Below, piece after piece: positions 8,618-17,027 of a stretch of DNA of 64,000 nt. This stretch comes from Cognatishimia maritima. GTDB lineage: Bacteria; Pseudomonadota; Alphaproteobacteria; Rhodobacterales; Rhodobacteraceae. A program made the translations under genes and the position numbers. Every line of letters begins with the position of its first letter. Positions within the stretch are counted from its first letter, which is position 1. The stretch is taken from positions 554,079 through 618,078 of the forward strand of contig NZ_FQWM01000002.1 of assembly GCF_900129685.1 (NCBI RefSeq), written 5' to 3'. The notes under the pieces are model-generated. The model was not told the origin of the DNA. It did no database searches and worked only from the letters and a program-made list of their open reading frames with translations.

Positions 8618-8959
8618 ATGGGAAAACGCGACGATCTGATCGCACAATATGCGGATGACCTGCGCAACAAATGTGGCATTGAGCCTGACATGGACCTGCT
8701 GACCAAAGTGACCATCGGCTGTGGTCCGGCGATTTATGATGCGGATGCCTCGACGGTGGCCGCCACTCAGGAAAGTGAGTTGGAAACCGTCAAAAACAAT
8801 TTTCTCATCAAAAAGCTGGCCCTTTCAGACAGTCCTGCGCTGATGGAAGCGATCCATTCCGTGATCGAGACCTACGGCAAGTCCGAGCGCAATAAATACC
8901 GCGCGGTGGTCTATTACATGCTGACCAAACATTTCGGCAAAGAGTCGATCTACGGTTAA
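8618..8959 (+). CDS. DUF2853 family protein
   Basis: 113 residues starting at the ATG preceded by GGGAGAG. The sequence is alpha-helical and hydrophilic, with the family's strongly conserved DLLTKVTIGCGPAIYDADASTV near the N-terminus and NKYRAVVYYMLTKHFGKES at the C-terminus. The family is widespread in marine alphaproteobacteria and structurally known as a small helical fold, but has no assigned function. It stands alone between two hairpins. Confidence 0.88.
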   Translation: MGKRDDLIAQYADDLRNKCGIEPDMDLLTKVTIGCGPAIYDADASTVAATQESELETVKNNFLIKKLALSDSPALMEAIHSVIETYGKSERNKYRAVVYYMLTKHFGKESIYG

Positions 8960-8966
8960 GATATAT

Positions 8967-8998
8967 CGCCCACTCCGCCTTCGTACACGGAGTGGGCG
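8967..8998 (+). terminator. Terminator-like hairpin after the DUF2853 gene
   Basis: Perfect 11-bp stem CGCCCACTCCG / CGGAGTGGGCG with a 10-base loop, 7 bp after the stop. No T-run follows, so it may be a terminator of low efficiency or an mRNA-stabilising hairpin. Confidence 0.65.
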
Positions 8999-9096
8999 CG
9001 AGCGCTTCGGCGTCGCGCTGCAATACTTTTTCCCCAAAATTTGTTAGACTAGCTCATAGAGCGCGCACCAGCGTCCTTTGCACATGGAGGCGGGAC

Positions 9097-9489
9097 ATGA
9101 AGTTATTGCATCTCATGATATTTGTGATCGCCATTGTGGCGGCGCCCACCGCGTTCGCTGAGAGCCACAGAACCATCATCGATGCACAACAGGCGAAAGA
9201 CCTACATGACCGGGGTGTGTTATTTGCAGATGTTCGCTCTAAGCTTGCTTTCGATCAGAGCCACATCCCCGGCGCAAAGAGTTTTGATGTGCGTAAAGCA
9301 GATTTTATTGAACGGTTCTCATCCGAAGTCGGCCTTGAGGACGAGGTTGTGATCTATTGTAGGGGCGTAACATGTGATCGCTCGGCAGAGGCGATCCTCC
9401 TGTTGCATCCCCTCGGCTATCACAGACTGTACTATCTGAAAGTGGGTTTGCCGGGCTGGATCGAAGCGGGTTATCCCGTCGAACAGTAG
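9097..9489 (+). CDS. Secreted rhodanese-like sulfurtransferase
   Basis: 130 residues. A signal peptide (LLHLMIFVIAIVAAPTAFA) exports a single rhodanese domain: VLFADVRSKLAFDQSHIPGA (CH2A-like) and the active-site loop YCRGVTCDRSAEA. The first Cys is the expected persulfide carrier; a second Cys lies five residues on, which is not standard. Periplasmic rhodaneses move sulfane sulfur or bind thiosulfate; the substrate is unknown here. The ATG at 9097 follows GGAGG. Confidence 0.85.
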   Translation: MKLLHLMIFVIAIVAAPTAFAESHRTIIDAQQAKDLHDRGVLFADVRSKLAFDQSHIPGAKSFDVRKADFIERFSSEVGLEDEVVIYCRGVTCDRSAEAILLLHPLGYHRLYYLKVGLPGWIEAGYPVEQ

Positions 9490-9528
9490 GTATCAAATCC
9501 AGTCCGACAAATACGTGTCATTTCTAGC

Positions 9529-9924
9529 TTAGAACAGTGTTAGAACAATCCCGATGACCGCGCATCCGATAGTCGCGTAGCCGCCATCAATCAGGATCAG
9601 GTTCCGCGGCTTGCCTGCGAATGTGTAGTTGGTGGTGATCCAAGGCGTGGCTAGAAAAAGGCCAACGCCAAGACCCGCAACAAGACCTTTGCCAACGCCA
9701 TCAATTCCCGCAAGGCTAAAGACGTGGCGCATCATACCCGCCACGATCACAAGGCTAACAAACGAAATGATATAGGGCGTTTTGTCAGCGGAGTTTGCCG
9801 GGCGTCCGTCTTCGCCGACTTCGATATCGGCAGCAGCCATCCAGGGCCCCGACAATGTCATGTACCATACGGCACCGAATGCAAAGGCTGCGATGGCAGC
9901 CACTATTACGTTGATGAATTCCAT
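9529..9924 (-). CDS. DUF1761 family membrane protein
   Basis: 131 residues, four membrane segments (about 5-22, 50-70, 80-98, 110-130). The N-terminal AFAFGAVWYMTLSGPWMAA and the NYTFAGKPRNLILIDGGY motif between the last two segments mark DUF1761, a small inner-membrane family of unknown function. The start at 9924 (MEFINVIV) is preferred over one 12 bp upstream on the basis of the usual N-terminus. Convergent with the rhodanese gene. Confidence 0.82.
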   Translation of the reverse strand: MEFINVIVAAIAAFAFGAVWYMTLSGPWMAAADIEVGEDGRPANSADKTPYIISFVSLVIVAGMMRHVFSLAGIDGVGKGLVAGLGVGLFLATPWITTNYTFAGKPRNLILIDGGYATIGCAVIGIVLTLF

Positions 9925-9982
9925 GTCCCTCTCCATGTCCCTAGCTGGATGAGGGCAGAATGCGCAAAAAATTTGCGTCTGG

Positions 9983-10402
9983 CTAGAGGGTTACACCCCC
10001 AAGGCCGAGGATCACCTGCCATTCGGATTCAGCGACCGGTTGAACCGACAGGCGCGAGTTTTTCACCAGCACCATGTCGGACAGCCGTTCGTCCGCCTTG
10101 ATCTGATCCAGCGTGACCGGATTGGGCACATCAGCAACCGCCTTGATGTCAACGCATTCCCAGCGCTCGTCGTCGGTCGAGGAGTCGGGGTGCGCCTCGG
10201 CGATGACCTCAACGATGCCAACCACGGATTTTTCTTTCTGAGAATGGTAGAATAACCCGCGGTCGCCCAGTTTCATCTCGCGCATGAAATTGCGCGCTTG
10301 GTAGTTGCGCACGCCGTCCCATTCCTCTCCGTCATCGCCTTTGTCGATCTGGTTTTGCCAGCTCCAGGTGGAAGGTTCGGATTTGAACAGCCAGTAGCGC
10401 AT
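9983..10402 (-). CDS. EVE domain protein
   Basis: 139 residues. It begins MRYWLFKSEPSTWSW, the hallmark of EVE domains (PUA-like fold, THYN1 homologues), with WDGVRNYQARNFMR and the GDRGLFYHS strand. EVE domains bind modified bases in DNA or RNA. It is the last of a leftward set tsaD-gpsA-YciI-EVE, with the start overlapping the YciI stop by one base (TGATG), so it is cotranscribed. Confidence 0.9.
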   Translation of the reverse strand: MRYWLFKSEPSTWSWQNQIDKGDDGEEWDGVRNYQARNFMREMKLGDRGLFYHSQKEKSVVGIVEVIAEAHPDSSTDDERWECVDIKAVADVPNPVTLDQIKADERLSDMVLVKNSRLSVQPVAESEWQVILGLGGVTL

Positions 10403-10674
10403 CAGCCGATTACCTTGTTCCAGGCGATGATCTCCACGCTTTCAAACAGATCGGCCTTTTTGTAGGGATCATTGGCGGCCCAAGCCTGCGCATCGGCGAT
10501 GTCGTCAAATTCCAGAATGATCAGTGAGCCACACATATTGCCATCGGCATCCAGAAAAGGCCCTGCCATTTCGACGGCATCGGTAGATTTCAAATAGGCG
10601 ACATGGGCGTCGCGGTTGGCTTTGCGAACCTCAAGCGCGCCGGGTTTGTCTTTGGCAATCAGGGCAAAACGCAT
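10402..10674 (-). CDS. YciI-like protein
   Basis: 90 residues, ferredoxin-like alpha/beta fold of the YciI family, with RFALIAKDKPGALEVRKANR and the conserved His of AHVAYLK plus Asp in FDDIADAQAW. No enzyme activity is firmly established for the family. Two bp separate it from gpsA and one base overlaps the EVE gene. Confidence 0.88.
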   Translation of the reverse strand: MRFALIAKDKPGALEVRKANRDAHVAYLKSTDAVEMAGPFLDADGNMCGSLIILEFDDIADAQAWAANDPYKKADLFESVEIIAWNKVIG

Positions 10675-10676
10675 TT

Positions 10677-11636
10677 CTATTCCTCTTTTGGGGGGCGTGC
10701 GAGCAATTGGGCCATAGCCTCTCGTACATCAAGTTTACGGTCAAGCAGGGCAACCACCATACGGGTGATCGGCATGTCGATTTTCATAGCGTCAGCGCGG
10801 TTTAGGGTAGCGCGCGCGGTGGCGGCACCTTCGACGGTGACGGAAGGATCAAAGTCCTGCCCGCCGCCAAGCGCGAAGCCAAAGCTGTAGTTGCGCGACT
10901 GCGTAGAGGTGCAGGTCAGGATCAGGTCGCCAAAGCCCGACAGCCCCGCCAATGTGTCAGACCGCGCACCTAGCGCGAGCGCCATGCGGTTCATTTCGGC
11001 AAAGCCGCGGGTGATCAAGGACGCACGCGCGCTTTCGCCAAGACCCGCCCCCATGGCGGCGCCACAGGCAATGGCCATCACGTTTTTTAACGCGCCGCCC
11101 AGTTCGGCTCCGACTGGATCGGAGCTTCGGTAAATGCGCAAATTCGGGGCCATCAATTGGTTTTGCAGGTCGCGCAGCCTGTCTGCGTCGGCGCAAGCCA
11201 GTGTTAGGGCGGTCGGCAAGCCTTTGGCGATGTCGGCAGCAAAACTTGGCCCTGTCAGGATCGCGGCGGTTGCGGCAGGGGCGACCTCTTGGATCAACTC
11301 AATCGGGCCTTTGCCGCTGGTCAATTCGATTCCTTTGCAGCAAGCCACCAGCGTGCGGTTGTGCAGGCTAGGATTGGCCACCAGCACACTGCGCAGTTGC
11401 TGCATTGGCACAGCAAGGAGGACGGTGTCATCCGTGATAGCAGAAAGCTCAGAGGTGACGGTGACATTGTAGGGCAGCGTGGCACCGGGCAAGCGTTGTG
11501 CATTTTCACGGGTGCGCTGCATTTCTTCTGCGGCGTCATTGTCGCGCGACCAAAGCGTCACGTCGCGGCCGGCATTTGCTATTGAAATCGCCAGCGAGGT
11601 GCCAAATGCGCCGGACCCGAGGATGCTGATGCTCAT
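10677..11636 (-). CDS. gpsA: Glycerol-3-phosphate dehydrogenase [NAD(P)+]
   Basis: 319 residues. The N-terminal dinucleotide motif is [19 protein letters not shown], followed by [17 protein letters not shown], the catalytic Lys in [12 protein letters not shown] and [11 protein letters not shown]. It reduces dihydroxyacetone phosphate to sn-glycerol-3-phosphate for phospholipid synthesis. Its start overlaps the tsaD stop by ATGA. The tsaD-gpsA-YciI-EVE order is common in Rhodobacteraceae. Confidence 0.97.
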   Translation of the reverse strand: MSISILGSGAFGTSLAISIANAGRDVTLWSRDNDAAEEMQRTRENAQRLPGATLPYNVTVTSELSAITDDTVLLAVPMQQLRSVLVANPSLHNRTLVACCKGIELTSGKGPIELIQEVAPAATAAILTGPSFAADIAKGLPTALTLACADADRLRDLQNQLMAPNLRIYRSSDPVGAELGGALKNVMAIACGAAMGAGLGESARASLITRGFAEMNRMALALGARSDTLAGLSGFGDLILTCTSTQSRNYSFGFALGGGQDFDPSVTVEGAATARATLNRADAMKIDMPITRMVVALLDRKLDVREAMAQLLARPPKEE

Positions 11637-12730
11637 GCCTTTGCCCCTTTTTTGCCACCACCCAACAGCGCCGGGGCTGTTTTGTCCAGTGGCCAGCGCG
11701 GTCTGGCGGCAAGGCGCATGTCATCGCGATGCCCACCGCGGAATCGTTCCAGCCCGGCAAAGGCGATCATGGCGGCATTGTCGGTGCAAAGGGCAAGCGG
11801 CGGGGCGGTGAAACCCACGCCCATTTGGGCACAAACAGTCTCTAATGCAGCCCGAATGGTCTGATTTGCCGCCACGCCGCCAGCGACCGCCAGAAGCGGT
11901 TCTGCCGGGGCATCTTCAAGATAAGCAGCAATCGTGCGGGCTGTTTTTTTGGCGAGCACATCGGCGACGGCGGCTTGGAATGAGGCACAAAGGTCGTTGC
12001 GGTCTTGTTCGGTCAGCCCGCCTTGATCGGTGACCAAGGCATCACGCGCGCGCAGCAGGGCGGTTTTCAGACCCGAAAAACTAAGGTCACAGCCGGGGCG
12101 ATCCAGCAAGGGGCGCGGGAAGGCAAAGCGGGCAGAGTCGCCATCCTTTGCGGCTTGCTCGACCGAGGGGCCGCCGGGTTGGGGCAGCCCCAAAAGCCGC
12201 GCAGTTTTGTCAAAGGCCTCGCCGGGCGCGTCATCAATTGTGCCGCCAAGGCGCGTGAAATCGTCGGGTCCGCGGGCAATCAGGAATTGGCAGTGGCCGC
12301 CGCTGACCAAAAGCATCAAATAGGGAAATGCGACTTGATCGGTCAGGCGCGGCGTGAGGGCGTGGCCCGCCAAATGGTTTACACCGACAAGGGGGATGTT
12401 CAGACCCGCAGCAAGGCCTTTGGCGCACATAACGCCGGACATGACGCCGCCGATCAGGCCCGGTCCAGCAGTGACTGCAATCGCGTCGAGATCCCGTAGG
12501 GCAACACCACTGGCAGCCAGCGCCTCTTCGACGCAGATGTCCAGCTTCTCGGCGTGCGCGCGGGCGGCGATTTCTGGAACGACGCCGCCAAAGGCCGCAT
12601 GCAGATCGTTCTGGCCATGCACGACCGAGGCAAGAATTTCGGCGGGCCCGCCGTCAGGCTGACGCAGAATCGCGGCGGCTGTGTCGTCACAGCTGCTTTC
12701 CAACCCAAGAATGATCAGTTCCTTGCCCAT
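11633..12730 (-). CDS. tsaD: tRNA N6-adenosine threonylcarbamoyltransferase TsaD
   Basis: 365 residues from the ATG at 12730 ([17 protein letters not shown]). The ASKHA-fold signatures are there: [12 protein letters not shown], the metal-binding HxxxH of [42 protein letters not shown] and [13 protein letters not shown]. TsaD transfers threonylcarbamoyl to A37 of tRNA with TsaE and TsaB. The frame stays open upstream to 12967, but this extension overlaps hemD and lacks family likeness. Confidence 0.96.
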   Translation of the reverse strand: MGKELIILGLESSCDDTAAAILRQPDGGPAEILASVVHGQNDLHAAFGGVVPEIAARAHAEKLDICVEEALAASGVALRDLDAIAVTAGPGLIGGVMSGVMCAKGLAAGLNIPLVGVNHLAGHALTPRLTDQVAFPYLMLLVSGGHCQFLIARGPDDFTRLGGTIDDAPGEAFDKTARLLGLPQPGGPSVEQAAKDGDSARFAFPRPLLDRPGCDLSFSGLKTALLRARDALVTDQGGLTEQDRNDLCASFQAAVADVLAKKTARTIAAYLEDAPAEPLLAVAGGVAANQTIRAALETVCAQMGVGFTAPPLALCTDNAAMIAFAGLERFRGGHRDDMRLAARPRWPLDKTAPALLGGGKKGAKA

Positions 12731-12797
12731 GCGCAGATCACAGCCCACCATTGCACCTTTTGCCTTCGGCAGGTAACACCGGAAGGCGCTGTAAACA

Positions 12798-13505
12798 ATG
12801 GGTCTGCCCGTGCCAAAGCCAACCGCATCGATCCTGCTGACGCGCCCTGAGGCGCAATCAAGATCGTTTGCCCAGCAGTTGCAGGCACATGGCTTCACCG
12901 GAGACATCCAGATTTCGCCACTGTTCGCGATCAAACCGACCGGGGCGGCAGTTTCTTTGAACGCCACGGATCAGGTGATATTCACCAGCCGAAACGCAAT
13001 CGAGTTTGTCCCAGCGACACACGCAGCCGCGTGGTGTGTGGGTGAAAAAACCGCAGAGCAAGCGAAGCGGGCAGGGTGGTCAGCGATTTCTGCGAATGGG
13101 GATGTGGATGCGTTGGCAGCGAAGATTGTCGCGGCAAACCCCACTTGCCGTTTGGTGCATGTGCGGGGGCGCCACAGTCGAGGAGACTTGGTGGCGCGGC
13201 TCAATACGGCGGGTCTTACCGCAATTGACGTTGTTGTCTATGAACAGGTCGCACAGTCGCTGAGCGATGCGGCGCTGGCTGTGTTGAACCAGACGGACCC
13301 AGTGATTGTACCGCTGTTTTCCCCAAGAACGGCGCGGCTTTTTGCGGATCAAGGCCCCTTCAGGGCTCCGATACACTGTGTCGCAATGAGTGACGCCGTC
13401 GCGCAAGAGGTGCGGGACCTACCTGTGCAAACACTGCGCATAGCGGCGGACCCGACGGCCAAGTCCATACGAAAAGGCGTTCTTTCGCTTGTCGATGCAG
13501 CATGA
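12798..13505 (+). CDS. hemD: Uroporphyrinogen-III synthase
   Basis: 235 residues of the poorly conserved HemD family: [19 protein letters not shown] at the N-terminus, [42 protein letters not shown] and [12 protein letters not shown]. It cyclises hydroxymethylbilane to uroporphyrinogen III, the branch point to heme, siroheme and bacteriochlorophyll. The gene is divergent from tsaD over 67 bp and is followed by the mitofilin-like and hemY genes, a typical alphaproteobacterial heme cluster. Confidence 0.93.
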   Translation: MGLPVPKPTASILLTRPEAQSRSFAQQLQAHGFTGDIQISPLFAIKPTGAAVSLNATDQVIFTSRNAIEFVPATHAAAWCVGEKTAEQAKRAGWSAISANGDVDALAAKIVAANPTCRLVHVRGRHSRGDLVARLNTAGLTAIDVVVYEQVAQSLSDAALAVLNQTDPVIVPLFSPRTARLFADQGPFRAPIHCVAMSDAVAQEVRDLPVQTLRIAADPTAKSIRKGVLSLVDAA

Positions 13506-13580
13506 CGCATTGTCGTCCGGTGTTTCGGCGCATAGATTTGAGATGAATATGAAAAAAACGGATTCGAAAGGGTGGTAATC

Positions 13581-14903
13581 GTGGCCAAGGCTGACAAATC
13601 CGACACGTCAAATGACAAGGACAAGGCCGTAGAGCCAAAGATTTCTGACGATGTCGTGGATGCAGAAATTGTCGAAGACACCCCCGTTGCGGCTGAGGCT
13701 GAAACTGCCGAGGACGTGACTGCTGAAGAAACGTCGCCTGAAACAGCCGAGGATTCCGTGGAAGCTGAGCAGGCCGAAGACACCGCTGCGGACGCAGAAA
13801 CCTCCGATGTCAGCGACGCAGATGATGCCCCTGTCACCGAAGACAGCGTGTCTGCGCCGGAGGAAGTGGATAGCGCCGATGAGAGTGCGGAGCCTGACGC
13901 TACGCCAGCTGCACCTCCGCCAGCGCCAAAGAACGCGCCAGAGAAAAAGACTGGATTTGTCCCTGTTGCTCTTGGCGGTGTCGTCGCCGCTGCGCTGGGG
14001 TTCGGCGTGGCGCAGTATGTCGGCCCGATGGGGGCTGGCGACAACGAAGCGCTGATAAACCTTCAGTCGTCACTGACCGCGCAATCAGAACAGATCGCAA
14101 CGTTGCAAAGCCAGCTGCAGGAAAGCCAGTCGACGCTCGAAGATGTCTTTGCCGCCAATGACACGCTGTCCGTGCAACTCGAAGGGCTGACCGGCTCTGT
14201 CGCGGCTGTAAATGGCCGCATCGATGACGCAAGCGGGGCACTGGCAAAGTTGGATGGCCGGATTGCCGTTCTTGAAAAGAACCCAATCACGCAAAGCCTG
14301 CCGTCGGCGGCCATCGAAGCCTATGAACGTGAAGTCGAAGAGTTGAAGGCGGCGGTTGCTGAACAACGCGCCGAAGCGGCCTCGATGGAAGAAAACGCTA
14401 AGCTGACGGCGCAGCAAGCCTTGGCGCGGGCCGCACTTTCGCGTGTCTTCTCGGCGCTTGAATCAGGCGCGCCTTATCGCGCGGCGCTCACAGATTTTTC
14501 TGCGGCAACTGGAACCACCGGCCCGGCGGCACTAGAAGGCTATGCGGATACGGGCGTCCCGTCCTTGGCTGCGTTGCAAAGCACGTTCCCAGACGCTGCG
14601 CGCAAGGCGCTGGCAGCAGCACGCGGCGGGTCAGAGCCTGACAGCAACAAGGTTATGTCGTTCCTGAAAACCCAATTGGGCGCGCGCTCTGTAACGCCGC
14701 AAGAAGGCGATGACGCTGACGCGGTGCTCAGCCGTGCCGAGGCTGCGTTGCGTGCCGGTCGGATTGGCGACAGTCTTGCGGAACTTGACGCACTGTCTGA
14801 AGCCGCCAAAGACGCGATGAGCGACTGGATCGCCGAAGCGGAAGCCCGGCAAGCGGCCCTAGTCGCGGGCGAATCTCTGTCCCAAGAACTGAACACAAAC
14901 TAA
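13581..14903 (+). CDS. Mitofilin-like (COG4223) inner-membrane protein
   Basis: 440 residues from the GTG at 13581; GAAAGGG at 13565-13571 is 9 bases upstream, while the earlier in-frame GTG at 13572 sits on it. About 110 very acidic residues rich in Glu, Asp and Ala come first, then one membrane helix (FVPVALGGVVAAALGFGVAQYVG), then a long coiled coil (about residues 155-285) and a helical C-terminal domain with ALAAARGGSEPDSNKVMSFL and DAVLSRAEAALRAGRI. This architecture is the bacterial relative of mitochondrial Mic60, which shapes intracytoplasmic membranes in alphaproteobacteria. Location between hemD and hemY is the usual one. Confidence 0.85.
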   Translation: MAKADKSDTSNDKDKAVEPKISDDVVDAEIVEDTPVAAEAETAEDVTAEETSPETAEDSVEAEQAEDTAADAETSDVSDADDAPVTEDSVSAPEEVDSADESAEPDATPAAPPPAPKNAPEKKTGFVPVALGGVVAAALGFGVAQYVGPMGAGDNEALINLQSSLTAQSEQIATLQSQLQESQSTLEDVFAANDTLSVQLEGLTGSVAAVNGRIDDASGALAKLDGRIAVLEKNPITQSLPSAAIEAYEREVEELKAAVAEQRAEAASMEENAKLTAQQALARAALSRVFSALESGAPYRAALTDFSAATGTTGPAALEGYADTGVPSLAALQSTFPDAARKALAAARGGSEPDSNKVMSFLKTQLGARSVTPQEGDDADAVLSRAEAALRAGRIGDSLAELDALSEAAKDAMSDWIAEAEARQAALVAGESLSQELNTN

Positions 14904-14913
14904 AGGTCTGCTG

Positions 14914-16395
14914 ATGCTCTGGTCCCTCACAAAAATCGTCATTTTTGTCGCCGCCATCGCAGGGCTGACCCTCGGTGCGGAATATCTTCTGGAAAGCGAA
15001 GGCGGGGTGATGATCACCGTCGCCGGTGTCGAGTACACGCTGACCCCGTTCATGTCCGCTGTTGCGCTTGTCGTTCTGGTGATTGTGCTGTGGCTGCTGC
15101 TGAAATTGGCCTCGCTGACAGTAGCGTTTCTTAAGTTCCTGAACGGCGATGAAACCGCGCTGTCGCGGTATTTCAATCGCAACCGCGAACGCAAAGGCTA
15201 CAAGGCCCTGACCGAAGGCATGATGGCGCTAGCGTCTGGAGAGGCGCGCGTCGCCATGGAGAGGGCGCGTAAAGCAGAGCGTCTGTTGCGCAAGCCCGAA
15301 CTGACCAACCTGATCACCGCACAGGCGGCAGAGATTTCCGGGGACCGCCGCAAAGCCGAAGAGGTCTACAAGCGCCTGTTGGCCGATGACACGACCCGGT
15401 TTGTCGGCGTGCGTGGGTTGATGAAGCAAAAGCTGGAAGAGGGCAAAACCGATGTCGCCCTTAAGCTGGCGGAAACGGCCTTTGCCTTGAAGCCCAAACA
15501 TGTGGAAACGCAGGACACATTGCTGAAACTTCAAGCCGGTGAAAAGGATTGGTCCGGCGCGCGTGAGACGCTGAAAACCAAGTTGAAACACGGCGGACTT
15601 CCGCGCGATGTGCATCGCCGCCGCGATGCTGTGCTGGCGCTGTCAGAGGCGAAAGATCTGATTGGTCAGGATTCCACAATTGAAATGCGCGAGGCCGCGA
15701 TTGAGGCCAATCGACTGTCCCCTGATCTGATCCCGGCAGCCGTGATGGCCGCCAAAGGCTACCTGAGTGAGGGCAAGAAGAAACACGCCGCGCGTATTCT
15801 AAAAAAATCGTGGGAGGCGCAACCCCATCCCGATCTGGCCGCAGCCTTTGCCGCAATTGAACCTGCGGAATCTCCAACAGAGCGGATCAAGCGTTTCACA
15901 GCCCTGGTGAAAACCACACCCGACCATACAGAGACAAAGATGTTGCTGGCAGAACTGCACATCGCGGCAGAGGACTTCCCTGGCGCGCGCCGCGCCTTGG
16001 ATGATCTGGCAGAGACCGCTCCAACGGCGCGCAGCCTAACCATTATGGCGGCGATTGCCCGTGGAGAAGGCGCTGAGGATGCTGTGATTAAGGGCTGGCT
16101 GGCCAAGGCGCTAACCGCGCCGCGTGGCCCGCAGTGGGTCTGTGACAGTTGCCACAATATCCACTCTGAATGGGTGCCGGTCTGTGAAAACTGCCAGAGC
16201 TTTGACACGCTCAGCTGGAAAACGCCGCCCGCCTCTGAATCCGTCAGTTCGACCGGGGTTGAGATGCTGCCGCTGATCGTCGGCCAGCTGACAACTGAAA
16301 ACGTGGCAGACGCTGCAAGTGATGACGAACCCGACGCAGAACCCGCGCCTGACCCGACGGTCGCGGCGACCGCTGAGGCCGCACCAACCACCTAA
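14914..16395 (+). CDS. hemY: HemY-like TPR membrane protein
   Basis: 493 residues. Two membrane helices (about 5-20 and 43-67) precede the HemY N-terminal signature FFNRNRER-type segment (YFNRNRERKGYKALTEGMMALASGEA) and a series of tetratricopeptide repeats up to about residue 395. The C-terminus adds a likely zinc ribbon, CDSCHNIHSEWVPVCENC (two CxxC pairs), then an acidic Ala/Pro-rich tail. HemY of this type is tied to heme synthesis by genetics and location, but is not the protoporphyrinogen oxidase of the same name. Ten bp separate it from the mitofilin gene. Confidence 0.9.
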   Translation: MLWSLTKIVIFVAAIAGLTLGAEYLLESEGGVMITVAGVEYTLTPFMSAVALVVLVIVLWLLLKLASLTVAFLKFLNGDETALSRYFNRNRERKGYKALTEGMMALASGEARVAMERARKAERLLRKPELTNLITAQAAEISGDRRKAEEVYKRLLADDTTRFVGVRGLMKQKLEEGKTDVALKLAETAFALKPKHVETQDTLLKLQAGEKDWSGARETLKTKLKHGGLPRDVHRRRDAVLALSEAKDLIGQDSTIEMREAAIEANRLSPDLIPAAVMAAKGYLSEGKKKHAARILKKSWEAQPHPDLAAAFAAIEPAESPTERIKRFTALVKTTPDHTETKMLLAELHIAAEDFPGARRALDDLAETAPTARSLTIMAAIARGEGAEDAVIKGWLAKALTAPRGPQWVCDSCHNIHSEWVPVCENCQSFDTLSWKTPPASESVSSTGVEMLPLIVGQLTTENVADAASDDEPDAEPAPDPTVAATAEAAPTT

Positions 16396-16402
16396 ATTTG
16401 CG

Positions 16403-16425
16403 GCCCCAATTCAATGAATTGGGGC
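16403..16425 (+). terminator. Intrinsic terminator after hemY
   Basis: Stem GCCCCAATT / AATTGGGGC (9 bp, one more C-G possible) with a 5-base loop, 8 bp after the stop. A TTCCCCATTTC tail follows, T-poor. Confidence 0.75.
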
Positions 16426-16472
16426 TTCCCCATTTCTCAGCAGAGTGATATTCACCCCGCCATCACCAGATC

Positions 16473-16511
16473 GCCTCAATAGCTCAGCTGGTAGAGCAGG
16501 TCCTTCGTAAG
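16473..16511 (+). pseudogene. 5' half of a split tRNA-Thr(CGT) gene
   Basis: Thirty-nine bases, starting GCCTCAATAGCTCAGCTGG and ending CCTTCGTAAG, are a perfect tRNA 5' half: acceptor strand GCCTCAA, D arm, and the anticodon arm up to the CGT loop. The next bases (TAGCGGGTCC) do not complete the anticodon stem. The missing 3' half, with acceptor strand TTGAGGC and CCA, is at 26121-26165. Joining the two at the shared core gives a 76-base tRNA. Confidence 0.9.
16504..16511 (+). repeat. attL core of the integrated element
   Basis: TTCGTAAG, the anticodon loop and first stem base of the split tRNA, identical to 26121-26128. The flanks differ on the element side (TAGCGGG here) and agree with tRNA sequence on the host side, so crossover lies within these 8 bases. 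Confidence 0.85.
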
Positions 16512-16571
16512 TAGCGGGTCCGTCCGCAATTGACGTTTGAGACCAGAGGGTTAGAGAAGCCGCACAGTAAT

Positions 16572-16591
16572 TAGTAGGGCCATAGTAGGGC
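16572..16591 (+). repeat. Two direct copies of TAGTAGGGC (left-end arm-type sites)
   Basis: Copies at 16572-16580 and 16583-16591, spaced 11 bp start to start. The same 9-mer occurs three times in the same orientation near the right end (25946-25988), twice with the same 11-bp spacing. Such end-specific direct repeats are expected for arm-type binding sites of a tyrosine integrase or its accessory protein. Confidence 0.7.
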
Positions 16592-16609
16592 CGCAGAAAG
16601 AAATAGTTT

Positions 16610-16685
16610 GCCGCATTAGCTCAGCTGGTAGAGCAATCGCTTCGTAAGCGATGGGTCGGGGGTTCAAGTCCCTCATGCGGCACCA
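16610..16685 (+). tRNA. tRNA-Thr (anticodon CGT), complete, element-borne
   Basis: Seventy-six bases with encoded CCA. Acceptor GCCGCAT / ATGCGGC (7 bp), D arm GCTC/GAGC, anticodon stem ATCGC / GCGAT around loop TTCGTAA (CGT), T arm GGGGG / CCCTC with loop TTCAAGT. It lies 98 bp inside the left end of the element and decodes the same codon (ACG) as the split host gene, but differs in the acceptor and anticodon stems, so it is not a simple duplicate. Confidence 0.95.
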
Positions 16686-16696
16686 CTCTTTCCAAA

Positions 16697-16909
16697 CTAT
16701 TCTTCTAACTCCAATAGCTTAGATGGTTTAACGCCCAGCGCATCGGCCAGCTTTGCGATGATGAGGACCGTGGGGTTTCTTACTCCGCGCTCGACACCGC
16801 TGATATAGGTGCGGTGAAGGTCAGCCTCGAACGCAAGCTGCTCCTGAGAGAAGCCTTTGGCCTCCCGATGGTGCTTAACGTTTTTTCCTACGACCGCATT
16901 GATGTCCAT
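16697..16909 (-). CDS. XRE-family DNA-binding regulator
   Basis: 70 residues, nearly all helix-turn-helix: VGKNVKHHREAKGFSQEQLAFEADLHR with recognition helix TYISGVERGVRNPT and C-terminal IIAKLADALGVKPSKLLELEE. The size and layout match controller (C) proteins of restriction-modification systems as well as phage-type repressors. A perfect inverted repeat AGACT-ATG-AGTCT lies 37-49 bp upstream of its start, a likely operator. The element's methyltransferase and nuclease are 6-9 kb away, so a link to them is inference. Confidence 0.88.
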   Translation of the reverse strand: MDINAVVGKNVKHHREAKGFSQEQLAFEADLHRTYISGVERGVRNPTVLIIAKLADALGVKPSKLLELEE

Positions 16910-16945
16910 GCGTGCATAGCGCGGATTTGCAGCCTATTGATCTAC

Positions 16946-16958
16946 AGACTATGAGTCT
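16946..16958. promoter_or_regulatory. Inverted repeat AGACT-ATG-AGTCT, candidate operator of the XRE regulator
   Basis: Perfect 5-bp arms with a 3-base centre, between the XRE gene and the divergent membrane protein gene. The core GACT-N3-AGTC is the form of C-boxes bound by restriction-modification controller proteins. It could regulate both divergent genes. Confidence 0.5.
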
Positions 16959-17027
16959 CATTTTCGTTGTCACCAGATTCGGGATGTGCTGAACTTGACA
17001 CCAAACGGATTGAAAGCAGGTGAAAAT

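Noticed and set aside
12731..12967. N-terminal extension of TsaD by 79 codons
   Set aside because: The frame is open, but the extension overlaps the divergent hemD start, has no family likeness, and the known TsaD start motif [17 protein letters not shown] follows.
13349..14044. Long Ser/Ala-rich reading frame on the minus strand (231 codons)
   Set aside because: It is exactly antisense to the Glu/Asp/Ala-rich part of the mitofilin-like gene; low-complexity GC-rich coding creates such open mirror frames. No family likeness.
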